Shown here piece by piece: positions 36,241 to 46,231 of a stretch of 64,000 nucleotides of DNA. The notes under the pieces are model-generated. The model was not told the origin of the DNA. It made no database searches and was given only the letters and a program-made list of their open reading frames with translations. The stretch is taken from positions 2,947,137 through 3,011,136 of the forward strand of contig NZ_CP021106.3 in NCBI RefSeq assembly GCF_000355765.4. The letters are read 5' to 3'. A program made the translations under genes and the position numbers. Each line of letters opens with the position of its first letter. The first letter of the stretch is position 1. Origin of the DNA: Nitrosospira lacus. Its GTDB lineage: Bacteria > Pseudomonadota > Gammaproteobacteria > Burkholderiales > Nitrosomonadaceae.

Positions 36241-36996
36241 TTATAAATTACAGAAAGTCAGCTCAAACTTTACATCCTCCTCGTATATCCTGGTTTTTTG
36301 CCTCGAACCGAAGATGACGAATCGAATGCTAATTGCATACTTGTTGGCACTGATCTCAGGAACACACGGCAGACTCTCATCCACCTTGAGACACAGCATG
36401 TGCGCCACCCGTCCGGATCCCATTTGCTGAAAAACCCCACGGTGGGCAGTATGCGAAAAAGTCTTGCCGCTACGCCGCAGTAAGTTCAAAACAATGCCGA
36501 TGCCCTCTTCCAGCGGCAGCAATGGCGCAAGCCACTCGTTAAGATTATTGCGGCGCAGCGCGGGATCCAGATGCAGCCAGTAGTGATAAGACGGCAGATC
36601 GAATTCACATGCTCCGCCAGGTATTCCCATCCGCTGCTTGATACCCATCAGCCATTCGTCCTCACGCATGTGCTCCCCGATTTTTCCCGTCATATTGAGC
36701 ATGCTGTGAGATGCTGCCTGGATGTTACTTAACACTTCATTCAACGCATCCTCTGAAATATCGGGGCTTTTGCGCAGGGTTTCCAATGCCTGTTTTTGCC
36801 GTTCCAGTTCCTGCAATAATTCCGACTTCATATCGGCGCGGCTCGTTACGTCAAGTATTTCAAACAAGGTAACAAGCGCAGAGTGATGCTCAACAGCTTC
36901 ATCCCTGGCCGAAAAGAAAGCCATCCTGTCAAACAAATCCTCGAGCCGCAGCAAGGTACGAATACGTTCATTAAGCGGATGTTCGTAGCAAATCAC
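36241..36996 (-). CDS. zapD: Cell division protein ZapD
   Basis: FtsZ-binding protein that bundles the Z-ring. The family start is (M)ICYEHPLNERIRTLLRLEDLF, which fixes GTG 36996 as the likely start and gives 251 residues, about the length in E. coli. An ATG at 37098 would add 34 untypical residues. No good ribosome site precedes the GTG, so the start is not certain. Gene order zapD-coaE-pilD is conserved across proteobacteria. Confidence 0.9.
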   Translation of the reverse strand: MICYEHPLNERIRTLLRLEDLFDRMAFFSARDEAVEHHSALVTLFEILDVTSRADMKSELLQELERQKQALETLRKSPDISEDALNEVLSNIQAASHSMLNMTGKIGEHMREDEWLMGIKQRMGIPGGACEFDLPSYHYWLHLDPALRRNNLNEWLAPLLPLEEGIGIVLNLLRRSGKTFSHTAHRGVFQQMGSGRVAHMLCLKVDESLPCVPEISANKYAISIRFVIFGSRQKTRIYEEDVKFELTFCNL

Positions 36997-37123
36997 GATA
37001 GTGAGCCAAGGGACGGGACTGGGGTGGGACCGGATACGTGATATTGCCCTATGAAACAGAATTTTACAATCAGAATTGGCATTAAAATTGCATTGCAATG
37101 AAAGTGAAGTAATCGCGGCGAAA

Positions 37124-37729
37124 TCAGTCTTTGTTCACCAAAGTGAGATACTTTTTGTGCAGCACATCCACCTGTTGCCGTAGATGCGGCATATCCGCAT
37201 CATTGGCAATCACATCATCCGCTCTCCGTAATCGTTCCCGGCGTGAAAGCTGGGTGGCCATAATGGCGCGTGCAGTCTGTTCATCCAGTCCCGTGCGAGC
37301 CATGGCACGAGCGATCTGAACTTGTTCGTCGCAATCCACTACCAGGACACGCCCGATCATTTCACGGTAACCACCTGTTTCGAACAGGAGCGGCACAACG
37401 ATTATTCCATAGGGAGCGGAGAAAGATGCGGCACGGCGAGCCACTTCAATACGGATAAGAGGATGGAGAATCGCTTCCAGCTTTCGCCGCAGGCCATCGT
37501 CGGAGAATACCAGGGCCCGCATTTCTTTCCGATTCAGCGCGCCTTCCGCGGTAATGAATTTTCCGGTAAAAATTTTCCGGATCGCAGGAATGGCGGCGCC
37601 CTGTGGCTGGGTGAGTTCATGCGCGATTGAATCGGTGTCAACCACATCGGCGCCAAGCCCGGCAAAGAATTTCGCTACAGTGCTTTTCCCACTCCCGATT
37701 CCGCCGGTTAACCCGATTATCAAAGACAT
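37124..37729 (-). CDS. coaE: Dephospho-CoA kinase
   Basis: Last step of coenzyme A synthesis. 201 residues with P-loop GLTGGIGSGKSTVAKFFA, DTDSIAHELTQPQG and the lid region QIARAMARTGLDEQTARAIM. Cytosolic. Between zapD and pilD on the same strand. With coaBC at 43.6-44.8 kb, the window holds two parts of the CoA pathway. Confidence 0.96.
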   Translation of the reverse strand: MSLIIGLTGGIGSGKSTVAKFFAGLGADVVDTDSIAHELTQPQGAAIPAIRKIFTGKFITAEGALNRKEMRALVFSDDGLRRKLEAILHPLIRIEVARRAASFSAPYGIIVVPLLFETGGYREMIGRVLVVDCDEQVQIARAMARTGLDEQTARAIMATQLSRRERLRRADDVIANDADMPHLRQQVDVLHKKYLTLVNKD

Positions 37730-37828
37730 GAATTGAACCTGAATATCATCCTGGAACCATGATTTGTAAAGAATTCTTGCGCCATTTGATTCTCACCTGC
37801 TGGGTGAGTCCGCTACTATGGATTTAGG

Positions 37829-38689
37829 CTAAAATAAGCCAAAATAGGCGCTGTTGATCTGATTTCCCCAAAACAAGGCAACGAGGCCGCCGCCAACCAA
37901 ATACGGCCCGAATGGAATGGGAACGTGGTGCCCATGCTTTGCGATGATTATCAGTCCGACACCCACTATGGCTCCCGTCAGGGAAGAAAACAGGATTACC
38001 AGCGGCAGCATTTGCCACCCCAGCCACGCTCCGATCACGGCAAGTAATTTGAAATCCCCGTACCCCATGCCTTCCCTGCCGGTGATGAGTTTGTAGCACC
38101 AGTATACCGACCACAGTGCAAGATAGCCGGCAACGGTACCAATGATCGCGGAATGGATGTCGGTAAAACCATTGCCCAGATTGACCAGTAATCCTCCCCA
38201 CAGCAAGGGTAGCGTAATGTCATCGGGAAGCAGTTGCGTATCCATGTCGATAAATGCCAGCGCTATCATTGCCCAGACAAAAGCCAATGCGGCAAAAGCG
38301 GTAAGGCCATACCCGAAATGCCAGGCAATAAAGCCGCTGATAAAGCCGGTTAAAACCTCAACAACGGGATAACGCGCGGAAATGGATGCATGGCATTGCG
38401 AGCAGCGCCCTTTTAAAAATATGTAACTCGCTACTGGAATATTCTCCAGGGCAGTTATTTTATATCCGCAATGCGGACAGATGGAACGCGGAAAAACGAT
38501 ATTGAACGGCGGCACCACCTCGACCGGTTCCCCGCGCAGCCCGGCACACTGCTGCCGCCATTCCCGTTCCATCATTTTCGGCAACCGGTAAATAACGACA
38601 TTCAAAAAGCTGCCCACCATCAGCCCTGCAATGGAGCAAAGCGAAACGAAAAAAAAAGGAGAGTGTTGCAACAGGTAACTAAATGACAT
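37829..38689 (-). CDS. pilD: Type IV prepilin peptidase/methyltransferase
   Basis: 286-residue inner-membrane aspartic protease that cleaves and N-methylates type IV pilins and type II secretion pseudopilins. The N-terminal domain carries two CxxC pairs (C71/C74 and C96/C99), and the catalytic aspartates are D148 in FIDMDTQLLPD and D212 in GYGDFK. ATG 38689 is preferred to TTG 38692. No pilB or pilC lies beside it; its substrates must be encoded elsewhere. Confidence 0.95.
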   Translation of the reverse strand: MSFSYLLQHSPFFFVSLCSIAGLMVGSFLNVVIYRLPKMMEREWRQQCAGLRGEPVEVVPPFNIVFPRSICPHCGYKITALENIPVASYIFLKGRCSQCHASISARYPVVEVLTGFISGFIAWHFGYGLTAFAALAFVWAMIALAFIDMDTQLLPDDITLPLLWGGLLVNLGNGFTDIHSAIIGTVAGYLALWSVYWCYKLITGREGMGYGDFKLLAVIGAWLGWQMLPLVILFSSLTGAIVGVGLIIIAKHGHHVPIPFGPYLVGGGLVALFWGNQINSAYFGLF

Positions 38690-38702
38690 CAAGATTGCGG
38701 CA

Positions 38703-40016
38703 TCAGGGTTGATGATCCGTTACCGGCTCACCGGTTCCTGCGACTGACACCAGACTGGGAAAGATTCGGACCACCTTCACCACCCGATCCTGAGTCTGGA
38801 CGACTTCCATTGGATAATCCGCGATTTTCAGACTGGTACCCGCTTCAGGAATATCCTGAAAGTATTCCAGAATAAGGCCATTAAGGGTTTTAGGGCCGCC
38901 GAGGGGCAACCGCAACCCAAGCTTGCGATTGAGATCACGTAGCAGGCTGCTGCCTTCCACTATTACACTGCCGTCTTCCTCCTGCTTTACCAATATACCC
39001 GCTTGTGTCGGTGCGTGCGTGGTAAATTCGCCGATAATTTCTTCGACGATATCCTCCAGCGCCACCAGCCCCATCCATTCGCCATACTCATCCACGATGA
39101 GGCCAACCCGCTCATGGTTTTCCTGGAAGAGTTGCAGTTGCGAGAACAGAGGCGTGCCGGACGGAATAAAGTATGGCTCGCGCATGATTTTCTCCAGTAT
39201 CGCGGCGGTAACCTCGCCGTTTCTCATCTGGTTCAATACCTTGCGCACATGGATTATACCGGTCACGTTGTCCGGCGTTCCCCGGTATACCGGCAGACGG
39301 GTGTGATGACAGGTTAACAACTGATTGTGAATGATTTCATCGTCAGCATCCAGATCTATCGCTTCGATCTGACCGCGCGGCACCATGACGTCGTCAACGG
39401 TGACGGTCTCAAGGTCAAACAGATTGAGCAGCATGCTCTGATGCTTTTTACGGATGAAGTGTCCTGCTTCCAGCACCAGAGTTTTGAGTTCTTCCAGGTT
39501 GAGTTTTTGTGCGGCACTATCCTCGCGGGGCTTCAGGCGCAAAATGGTAAGCAGCGCCTGCACGAACAGATTGACGAACCATACCACGGGATAGAAAACT
39601 TTCAGCAGCGGCGTCAGCACATAGCTCGATGCCAGCGCGATGCGCTCCGGGTAAGCAGCGGCGATCACCTTGGGCGTAATTTCGCTGAATACCAGAATAG
39701 CGAAGGTCACGCATACCGTACCAATGAGCAAAGCGAGATCATTCTGGCCGAAGAAGCTGGAAATAATCACCGCCACCAACGTTGCGGCGGCGGCATTCAG
39801 CAAATTATTACCAAGCAGAATCACACCCAGAAGCCTGTCGGTATTCAGCAGCAGGCGGGAAGTCAGGCGAGCACCGCGATGCCCCTCTTTTACGAGATGC
39901 TTCAACCGGTAACGGTTGATGGCCATCATGCTGGTTTCAGAAAGGGAAAAAAACGCAGATAGGATCAACAAAACAATCAGTGCCACCAGCAGCACATACA
40001 ACGGCATATCTTCCAA
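38703..40016 (-). CDS. CorC/HlyC-family transporter (CNNM domain, CBS pair)
   Basis: 437 residues in four parts: N-terminal CNNM/DUF21 membrane domain with three to four helices (LSAFFSLSETSMMAINRYRL), two CBS domains (about 200-330; VDDVMVPRGQIEAIDL), and a C-terminal CorC/HlyC domain. The family is linked to magnesium or cobalt export and the name haemolysin is historical. Start TTG 40016 gives MEDMPL, as in relatives, and has AGAGG upstream; an ATG at 40007 is possible. Lies 13 bases upstream of pilD. Confidence 0.9.
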   Translation of the reverse strand: MEDMPLYVLLVALIVLLILSAFFSLSETSMMAINRYRLKHLVKEGHRGARLTSRLLLNTDRLLGVILLGNNLLNAAAATLVAVIISSFFGQNDLALLIGTVCVTFAILVFSEITPKVIAAAYPERIALASSYVLTPLLKVFYPVVWFVNLFVQALLTILRLKPREDSAAQKLNLEELKTLVLEAGHFIRKKHQSMLLNLFDLETVTVDDVMVPRGQIEAIDLDADDEIIHNQLLTCHHTRLPVYRGTPDNVTGIIHVRKVLNQMRNGEVTAAILEKIMREPYFIPSGTPLFSQLQLFQENHERVGLIVDEYGEWMGLVALEDIVEEIIGEFTTHAPTQAGILVKQEEDGSVIVEGSSLLRDLNRKLGLRLPLGGPKTLNGLILEYFQDIPEAGTSLKIADYPMEVVQTQDRVVKVVRIFPSLVSVAGTGEPVTDHQP

Positions 40017-40164
40017 AAGAAACGCCTCTATGCAAATAGAAAAAATTCAGAATTGGAGAGCACCTGTCAAAAATTCGACTGTCTGGAATTTTTGATGATT
40101 TGTAGATTCATCTAAACCGGCTGCTCGGCACGCAGCATACTAGCGGCCTAGCGGACTTAGAGAA

Positions 40165-40282
40165 AATCACCTGCAAGAGCGCCCGGCCGGTCCATATTTC
40201 GCCACTTTTTCGGTCGATAGGATAACTATTGACCTCAAAATCACCAAAACCCGGTTCCGCCCGGCCACTTTCCGCTTCGATT
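40165..40282 (+). repeat. Diverged dispersed repeat, copy B
   Basis: Similar to 22764-22857: both contain CCTGCAA-AGCG, then CC-ATATTTCGCC, then TCAAAATC and CCCGG. This copy has about 20 extra bases in the middle. It occupies most of the gene-free 40017-40301 stretch. Near its right end is a short AGCCCG/CGGGCT palindrome (about 40289). Confidence 0.45.
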
Positions 40283-40301
40283 GTTCAAGCCCGACGGGCT
40301 G

Positions 40302-41126
40302 CTAGCGCTGCAGTATCACTTCCAGGACAAATTTACTGCCGAGATAGGCCAACAATAGAATAACAAATCCAGCCAGTGTCCAGCGGATGGCGATGCGCCC
40401 GCGCCAGCCATAGAGCTGCCTACCTGTCAGCAACGCAGCGAAAACACCCCAGGAAATGATACCAAACAGAGTCTTGTGAGTGAATTTGAGCGGCTGACCG
40501 AATACTTCTTCCGAGAAAACGATACCACTGATGAGTGTCAGCGTGAGCAATATGAATCCCACCCAGATGACGCGGAACAACAATTTCTCCATCGTAAGAA
40601 GCGGAGGGAGATTGGTCAGTACCGAAGGCATGGATGGATGATGCAGACGTCTCTCCACCACCGCCATCAGCAATGCATGGAGCGCGGCAATAGTAAGCAG
40701 GCTGTATGCCAGCATGGCAATGGAAATGTGCGCCTTGAAAGCGGGTAATTCCGTATTGGCCAGAGGACGCAACGATGGAAACGCCAGGGGTAGCAGCACC
40801 GCCACCGCCGCCACTGGCGCCACCAGGGTCTGCAACCCTTCCAGACGATAGAAGAAACCGGAAAGCCAGTAAATCGTGGCAGTGAGCCACACGATGGACG
40901 AAACCGCGCTACCCACGCCAAAATTCAATCCGGCGCCAGCAAATACAGACTGATAAAGTGTATAGCCGTGCAGCAGCAGCGGCGCGAGAATGGCATAACG
41001 TTCCCATCCCGCCACCATACTGTCGCCGCCCGAACGTGCAGGAGCATTCCATCTGGTGCGCCAGAAATGCCAACCGATCAGACCATAAAGCAGACAAGCA
41101 ACAAGATAGGCTAGAATAACGGACAT
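40302..41126 (-). CDS. ypjD: CcsA-like inner-membrane protein YpjD
   Basis: 274-residue membrane protein of the cytochrome c assembly (CcmC/CcsA) family with about eight helices. The loop motif AFKAHISIAMLAYSLLTIAALHALL has the family histidines, and HKTLFGIISWGVFAALL follows. In proteobacteria this gene is next to and divergent from ffh, as here. Despite the family name, YpjD is not known to be needed for cytochrome c maturation, and its role is open. Confidence 0.9.
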   Translation of the reverse strand: MSVILAYLVACLLYGLIGWHFWRTRWNAPARSGGDSMVAGWERYAILAPLLLHGYTLYQSVFAGAGLNFGVGSAVSSIVWLTATIYWLSGFFYRLEGLQTLVAPVAAVAVLLPLAFPSLRPLANTELPAFKAHISIAMLAYSLLTIAALHALLMAVVERRLHHPSMPSVLTNLPPLLTMEKLLFRVIWVGFILLTLTLISGIVFSEEVFGQPLKFTHKTLFGIISWGVFAALLTGRQLYGWRGRIAIRWTLAGFVILLLAYLGSKFVLEVILQR

Positions 41127-41191
41127 TGATATTACGGACTAATGCGGAATTCTGGCTAGTCTACACCAATTTTTCTTGAGGGGCATTTAGC

Positions 41192-42541
41192 ATGTTTGAC
41201 AATCTTACCAGCCGTCTTTCCGTCGTTATCAAAACCCTGCGGGGCGAAGCAAGGTTGACTGAAGCCAATATACAGGACGCGTTGCGTGAAGTACGCATGG
41301 CGCTACTTGAAGCGGACGTGGCTTTGCCGGTAGTGAAAGAGTTTATTGCGCGCGTCAAGGAAAAAGCGGTCGGCAAAGAAGTGATGAGCAGCCTTTCCCC
41401 GGGGCAAGCGCTGGTGGGTGTGGTGCACCAGGAACTGATCGCCATCATGGGAGGAGAGAAGACCGATATCAACCTGGCGGCTGTACCGCCGGCAGTCATC
41501 CTTATGGCGGGACTACAGGGTGCCGGCAAGACGACCAGCAGCGGCAAGCTCGCGAAATGGCTGATGGAGCAGAAAAAGAAAAAGGTATTGCTGGTTTCCT
41601 GTGATATCTATCGGCCCGCTGCCATTCAACAACTGGAACTGCTGGCAAAGCAAATCGGCGCAGCCTTCTTTCCGGTCCAGGCAGGGCAACAGCCAAAAGA
41701 AATCGCCGCCGCCGCCCTAGATTTCGCCCGCCGCCACTTCCACGATGTCATGATTGTTGACACCGCCGGACGCTTGGCTATCGACGAAGCAATGATGGCG
41801 GAAATCAGTGCGCTGGAAACGCTGCTGAAACCCATTGAAACCCTGTTCGTGGTGGATGCAATGCAAGGGCAGGATGCGGTCAATACCGCAAAAGCATTTG
41901 CCGAGGCGCTGCCTTTGACGGGGATCATCCTCACCAAGCTCGATGGCGATGCTCGGGGCGGGGCCGCGCTGTCCGTGCTTCAGGTTACCGGCAAGCCGAT
42001 AAAATTCGCCGGCGTGGCTGAAAAAATGACCGGGTTGGAGGCATTTCATCCCGATCGCATGGCTTCGCGCATTCTCGGCATGGGGGACGTGCTGGGATTG
42101 ATTGAGGAAGCCCAGCGCGGCGTGGATCAACAAGCGGCGGAGAATCTGGCCAAAAAGATAAAATCGGGTAAAAGCTTCGATCTAAACGATTTTAAGATGC
42201 AGTTCCAACAAATGAGAAATATGGGCGGCATGGGCGCCATGATGGACAAACTGCCCACACAATTGACTCAAGCCGCTCAGAAGGTAAAAATGGACGACAA
42301 GGTCATGGGACGCACCGAGGGCATCATTAATGCCATGACGCCACAAGAGCGCGTCAAACCGGAAATCCTGAAGGCGTCACGCAAGCGCCGCATCGCCACG
42401 GGAGCGGGTGTCACGGTACAGGAAGTGAACCGCCTGCTGGCGCAATTCGAACAAACGCAGAAGATGATGAAAATGATGAATAAAGGCGGGATGGCAAAAA
42501 TGCTGCGAGGAATGAAGGGAATGCTGCCGGGAATGCGGTAA
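41192..42541 (+). CDS. ffh: Signal recognition particle protein Ffh
   Basis: 449-residue SRP GTPase that targets nascent membrane proteins. Order: N domain helices, GTPase with G1 GLQGAGKTTSSGKLA, G3 DTAGRL, G4 TKLDGDARGG, then the methionine-rich M domain ending MAKMLRGMKGMLPGM. Ribosome site TTGAGGGG precedes ATG 41192. Ends 12 bases before the convergent DUF192 gene. Confidence 0.97.
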   Translation: MFDNLTSRLSVVIKTLRGEARLTEANIQDALREVRMALLEADVALPVVKEFIARVKEKAVGKEVMSSLSPGQALVGVVHQELIAIMGGEKTDINLAAVPPAVILMAGLQGAGKTTSSGKLAKWLMEQKKKKVLLVSCDIYRPAAIQQLELLAKQIGAAFFPVQAGQQPKEIAAAALDFARRHFHDVMIVDTAGRLAIDEAMMAEISALETLLKPIETLFVVDAMQGQDAVNTAKAFAEALPLTGIILTKLDGDARGGAALSVLQVTGKPIKFAGVAEKMTGLEAFHPDRMASRILGMGDVLGLIEEAQRGVDQQAAENLAKKIKSGKSFDLNDFKMQFQQMRNMGGMGAMMDKLPTQLTQAAQKVKMDDKVMGRTEGIINAMTPQERVKPEILKASRKRRIATGAGVTVQEVNRLLAQFEQTQKMMKMMNKGGMAKMLRGMKGMLPGMR

Positions 42542-42553
42542 AGATGAGTGCCC

Positions 42554-43063
42554 TCACTCCGCCGCCGGTACCTTTTCAAGCCCCATAACCCGTTTGCCCG
42601 CTGTAATATTTCTTGTCTTGAACCAGCCACGATTCATTTCCAGCGCATATTTTGCCGCACCGGCGGAACTATGCGCCGTTCTGGTGTGGGGTAGCATATC
42701 GGCAATATTGAGAATCACTCCTTTCTCATCCAGAAAGGCGACACTCAGCGGAATATCGGTATTCATCATCCACATACTGTGCCGGCCGGTAAAGGAAAAC
42801 ACGAATAGCATTCCGTTGTTCTCACCCATTGACCGTCGAAACATCAATCCCTGCGAACGGGCATCATGGGTGTGCGCGACTTCCGCGAAAACAGCATGAC
42901 CTGAGATCTCGAGTTGGCTTACCGGCATTTGGGCACTCGCTGGCGCCGGCAAAAGAAAGGCAAAAAAAATTGCAAGAACGCGTATCAACCCGAATTGGAC
43001 AACTGTAGAAAATTTGCCCAGGAAGATGAAGGTGAAGTAGCACAAGAAATGCCGAGGGACCAT
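42554..43063 (-). CDS. DUF192 exported protein
   Basis: 169 residues from ATG 43063; the longer reading to 43225 would overlap dut and is rejected. A signal sequence with a long N-region ends near PASAQ. The domain body shows the DUF192 marks ARSQGLMFRRSM, GMLFVFSFTGRHSMWMMNTDIPL and KYALEMNRGWF. The function of the family is unknown. It lies 52 bases downstream of dut on the same strand. The start lacks a good ribosome site. Confidence 0.85.
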   Translation of the reverse strand: MVPRHFLCYFTFIFLGKFSTVVQFGLIRVLAIFFAFLLPAPASAQMPVSQLEISGHAVFAEVAHTHDARSQGLMFRRSMGENNGMLFVFSFTGRHSMWMMNTDIPLSVAFLDEKGVILNIADMLPHTRTAHSSAGAAKYALEMNRGWFKTRNITAGKRVMGLEKVPAAE

Positions 43064-43115
43064 GGCGCGCAGCCGATAAAGGAATGTTAAGAAAAGCGAG
43101 CGATGACCCCTTGTT

Positions 43116-43565
43116 TCAATGTTTGCCGGTACTGCCGAAACCATTCGCGCCCCGGTGACTCTGCTCAAAGTCATCGACCACGTTGAAATCCACCTGTACC
43201 ACCGGCACCACCACGAGTTGGGCAATGCGCTCCAGCGGATTCAACGGAAAAGGGCTATGTCCGCGATTCCAGCAAGACACGAATATCTGCCCCTGGTAAT
43301 CCGAATCAATGAGACCGACCAGATTCCCCAAGACAATGCCATGCTTATGGCCCAGCCCGGAGCGCGGAAGCACCATCGCGGCAAGCCCGGGATCGGCAAG
43401 ATGGACCGCGATGCCAGTGGGAATGAGCTTAGCCTCCCCAGGTTCAATGGTCATTACATGATCAATGCAAGCCCGCAAATCCAGACCGGCGGAGCCGGGC
43501 GTCGCGTAAGCCGGCAACTGATTTTTCAAACGCGGATCGAGAATCTTGATATCAACTTTTATCAT
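43116..43565 (-). CDS. dut: dUTP diphosphatase
   Basis: Trimeric dUTPase that keeps uracil out of DNA and makes dUMP. ATG 43565 gives 149 residues starting [13 protein letters not shown]. The five family motifs are visible: [45 protein letters not shown] and the C-terminal [10 protein letters not shown]. Follows coaBC by 16 bases, the same order as in E. coli (reversed radC side). Confidence 0.96.
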   Translation of the reverse strand: MIKVDIKILDPRLKNQLPAYATPGSAGLDLRACIDHVMTIEPGEAKLIPTGIAVHLADPGLAAMVLPRSGLGHKHGIVLGNLVGLIDSDYQGQIFVSCWNRGHSPFPLNPLERIAQLVVVPVVQVDFNVVDDFEQSHRGANGFGSTGKH

Positions 43566-43581
43566 GTCAGCATGCCCGGAT

Positions 43582-44790
43582 CTATTTTTCAGCTTGTTTT
43601 TCGTACAACAATGCAATATGTTTAATCAACCGTCTCGCTTGCTCAATTTTCAGCGCTCTCGGCAGATAATTTTTGCCCTCGTCATCGAATAGAGTCAGCG
43701 TATTTTCGTCGGAACCGATGGCATCCTGCGCCAGATTAGCGGCGAGCAGCGGCAGCTTCTTCTTGCGCCGCTTGGCTTCGGCATTTTTTTCCAGATTTTC
43801 AGTCTCTGCGGCAAAACCCACGCAAAAAGGGGGGCGAGGCAGGGTCGCGACATGTTCCAGGATATCAGGGTTAGGTATGAATTCCAACATGACTTTGTCA
43901 TTAGTTTTTTTTGTTTTCTGTTTATTCGTACTGATGGCACGGTAATCCGCCACCGCTGCAACACTCATAAAAATATCGATCCGCGAAATCTCTTTTTTCA
44001 CGGCTGCCAGCATATCCCGTGCACTCACCACATTGACGAGCTTGGCTGCCCTGGGGGGTTCCAGGCAAACAGGACCGGAGATGAGCGTGACTTCCGCTCC
44101 CGCTTCGAGCGCCGCACGGGCCACCGCGTAACCCATTTTCCCCGAACTCAAGTTCGTAATGCCCCTAACCGCGTCAATGGCCTCGTATGTGGGCCCAGCG
44201 GTAACAAGCACACGTTTGCCTTGCAGCAGCTTGGGTTGAAAAAAAGCCTGCACCATTTCAGTAAGTTCATGTGCTTCCAGCATGCGGCCCATGCCGATCT
44301 CGCCGCAGGCCTGGACGCCACTGACGGGACCGAGTATCCTCACGCCATCCTGCTTTAGCGTAACGAGATTACGCTGGGTCGCGGGGTTTTCCCACATTTG
44401 CCGATTCATGGCAGGGGCGATCAGCAAGGCACAGTCGCGCGCAAGGCACAGTGTCGAGAGCAGATCGTCGGCAAATCCATAGGCAAGTTTGGCAATAAAA
44501 TCAGCGCTGGCAGGAGCGACAAGTATGGCATCAACGTTGCGTGAAAGATCAATATGAGCCATGCTGCTGGCAACGCCGGTTTCCCAGAGATCCTTGAATA
44601 CCGGCTTGCCGGTTAATGCCTGTAGCGTCGCGGTGCCAACGAAATGACAAGCTGATTCGGTCATCACCGCTTGCACATCCATACCATCGTGTATCAGGAG
44701 GCGCGCGAGTTCCGCTGCCTTGTATGCGGCCACTCCGCCGGTCAGCCCCAGCAGCAGGCGCCTGATATTAGGTAAGGAGGCATCGGTCAT
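43582..44790 (-). CDS. coaBC: Phosphopantothenoylcysteine synthetase/decarboxylase
   Basis: Bifunctional CoA-pathway enzyme. The N-terminal flavin decarboxylase (CoaC, about 1-185) has [40 protein letters not shown] and [17 protein letters not shown]. The C-terminal synthetase (CoaB, about 190-400) starts [20 protein letters not shown]. Starts at ATG 44790 or GTG 44796. Divergent from radC and upstream of dut, forming the widespread dut-coaBC-radC block. Confidence 0.95.
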   Translation of the reverse strand: MTDASLPNIRRLLLGLTGGVAAYKAAELARLLIHDGMDVQAVMTESACHFVGTATLQALTGKPVFKDLWETGVASSMAHIDLSRNVDAILVAPASADFIAKLAYGFADDLLSTLCLARDCALLIAPAMNRQMWENPATQRNLVTLKQDGVRILGPVSGVQACGEIGMGRMLEAHELTEMVQAFFQPKLLQGKRVLVTAGPTYEAIDAVRGITNLSSGKMGYAVARAALEAGAEVTLISGPVCLEPPRAAKLVNVVSARDMLAAVKKEISRIDIFMSVAAVADYRAISTNKQKTKKTNDKVMLEFIPNPDILEHVATLPRPPFCVGFAAETENLEKNAEAKRRKKKLPLLAANLAQDAIGSDENTLTLFDDEGKNYLPRALKIEQARRLIKHIALLYEKQAEK

Positions 44791-44941
44791 AATCACGCGG
44801 AATGGAATCGTTTCGATGGAGAAACAGGAGTTTAACCTAAAAACGGCGCTTCATTAAAGGGAAAGCACCCTCTTCTAGAAGATCGTTTTTTCCAGTATTT
44901 CGCTTTGTTTACCTTATTTCTGCCGTTACCTACTCTATATC

Positions 44942-45616
44942 ATGGCAATTCCAGACTGGCCCGAATCCGAGCGTCCACGCGAAAAGCTCCTTAAACACGG
45001 AGTGGCGAATCTTTCTGATGCCGAACTTCTGGCTATATTCTTGCGAACCGGGGTAAAGGGTAAAAGCGCAGTAGATCTGGCGCGCGAATTGCTCAAGCAT
45101 TTTGACGGCTTGACAGGCCTATTCGCGGCGAATCTGGATATTTTTTGCCGGGTACCTGGAATGGGGCCCGCCAAATACACCCAACTACAGGCCGTATTGG
45201 AAATGGCACGACGCGCGCTGGAAGAAAAACTAAAAACTGGCGATACCATGAGTTCGCCAAAATCGGTACGTGATTACTTGCGCCTCAGTCTTGAAGGTAA
45301 GAAGCATGAAATCTTCGTCGGCATTTTCCTTGATCCCCAGAACCGCGCTATCGCAACCGAGGAGCTGTTCAATGGCACCCTCACCCAGACCAGCGTATAC
45401 CCGCGAGAAGTGGTCAAGCGTGCGCTACACCATAACGCCGCCGCCATTATCTTTGCCCACAATCATCCTTCGGGCGTGGCAGAACCGAGTCAGGCCGATG
45501 AAATCCTGACTCAATCTCTCAAGCAAGCGCTTGCGTTGGTGGATGTAAAGGTCCTGGATCATTTTATCATTGGCGGCGGAACAGCCATGTCGTTTGCCGA
45601 GCGAGGATTGATTTGA
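44942..45616 (+). CDS. radC: RadC-family JAB-domain protein
   Basis: 224 residues: N-terminal helix-hairpin-helix-like part and a C-terminal JAB/MPN domain with the metalloprotease-like motif [16 protein letters not shown]. The old link to DNA repair in E. coli was not upheld, and the function is unsettled. The ATG at 44942 has no clear ribosome site. Upstream of rpmB and rpmG, which have their own promoter. Confidence 0.95.
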   Translation: MAIPDWPESERPREKLLKHGVANLSDAELLAIFLRTGVKGKSAVDLARELLKHFDGLTGLFAANLDIFCRVPGMGPAKYTQLQAVLEMARRALEEKLKTGDTMSSPKSVRDYLRLSLEGKKHEIFVGIFLDPQNRAIATEELFNGTLTQTSVYPREVVKRALHHNAAAIIFAHNHPSGVAEPSQADEILTQSLKQALALVDVKVLDHFIIGGGTAMSFAERGLI

Positions 45617-45622
45617 TTTGAT

Positions 45623-45652
45623 TTGAGAAAACCTGGGGAATCGGGATATAAT
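45623..45652 (+). promoter_or_regulatory. Promoter of rpmB-rpmG
   Basis: TTGAGA (45623-45628), an 18-base spacer and TATAAT (45647-45652) lie just after radC and 32 bases before rpmB. Confidence 0.6.
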
Positions 45653-45683
45653 AGCCGTTTTTCGAATTCTGGAGTGGCTCATC

Positions 45684-45920
45684 ATGGCACGAGTATGTGA
45701 AGTAACCGGCAAAAAACCAATGACCGGCCATCATGTTTCCCACGCTAACAATAAAACCAAGCGGCGCTTTCTGCCTAATTTGCAGCGCCGCCGCTTCTGG
45801 GTGGAAAGCGAGAACCGCTGGATCAGTCTACGCTTATCGAACGTGGCACTGCGGACAATAGACAAGAACGGTATTGACGCGGTGCTGGCCGATATGCGTG
45901 CTCGCGGCGACAGCATTTAA
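45684..45920 (+). CDS. rpmB: 50S ribosomal protein L28
   Basis: 78 residues with the L28 start [20 protein letters not shown] and the basic centre [16 protein letters not shown]. Usual length. GGAG ribosome site before ATG 45684. Forms an operon with rpmG 46 bases downstream. Confidence 0.97.
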   Translation: MARVCEVTGKKPMTGHHVSHANNKTKRRFLPNLQRRRFWVESENRWISLRLSNVALRTIDKNGIDAVLADMRARGDSI

Positions 45921-45966
45921 AACATCATGAAGCGCTATTCCGGCTTCGGCATCTAAGGACACCATC

Positions 45967-46122
45967 ATGCGGGAAAAAATAAAACTCGAATCTTCGGCTG
46001 GAACCGGTCATTTCTATACCACTACCAAGAATAAACGCACCACGCCGGAGAAATTAGAAATTCTAAAGTTTGATCCAGTAGCGCGCAAACACGTCAAATA
46101 CAAGGAAATAAAACTCAAGTAG
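45967..46122 (+). CDS. rpmG: 50S ribosomal protein L33
   Basis: A 51-residue gene that reads [20 protein letters not shown] and continues [17 protein letters not shown] to KEIKLK. This is the full length for L33. It lacks the four cysteines of the zinc form, as in many proteobacteria. Follows rpmB and ends before a strong terminator. Confidence 0.97.
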   Translation: MREKIKLESSAGTGHFYTTTKNKRTTPEKLEILKFDPVARKHVKYKEIKLK

Positions 46123-46172
46123 GACTTTCATTGACAGCGTGAACGCCTTCAGGAGAAATCCGGAGATCAAAT

Positions 46173-46199
46173 AAAAAACCCGCCAATGGCGGGTTTTTT
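46173..46199. terminator. Bidirectional terminator between rpmG and the desaturase gene
   Basis: AAAAAACCCGCC and GGCGGGTTTTTT pair around an AAT loop. A/T runs on both sides allow use by rpmBG on the plus strand and the desaturase gene on the minus strand. Confidence 0.9.
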
Positions 46200-46231
46200 A
46201 TTTGAATCCAGACTTGTTGGTTCTTGGTCTC

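Noticed and set aside
43064-43225. Upstream extension of the DUF192 reading frame
   Set aside because: It would overlap the 3' end of dut and adds residues unlike the family; the start at 43063 is preferred.
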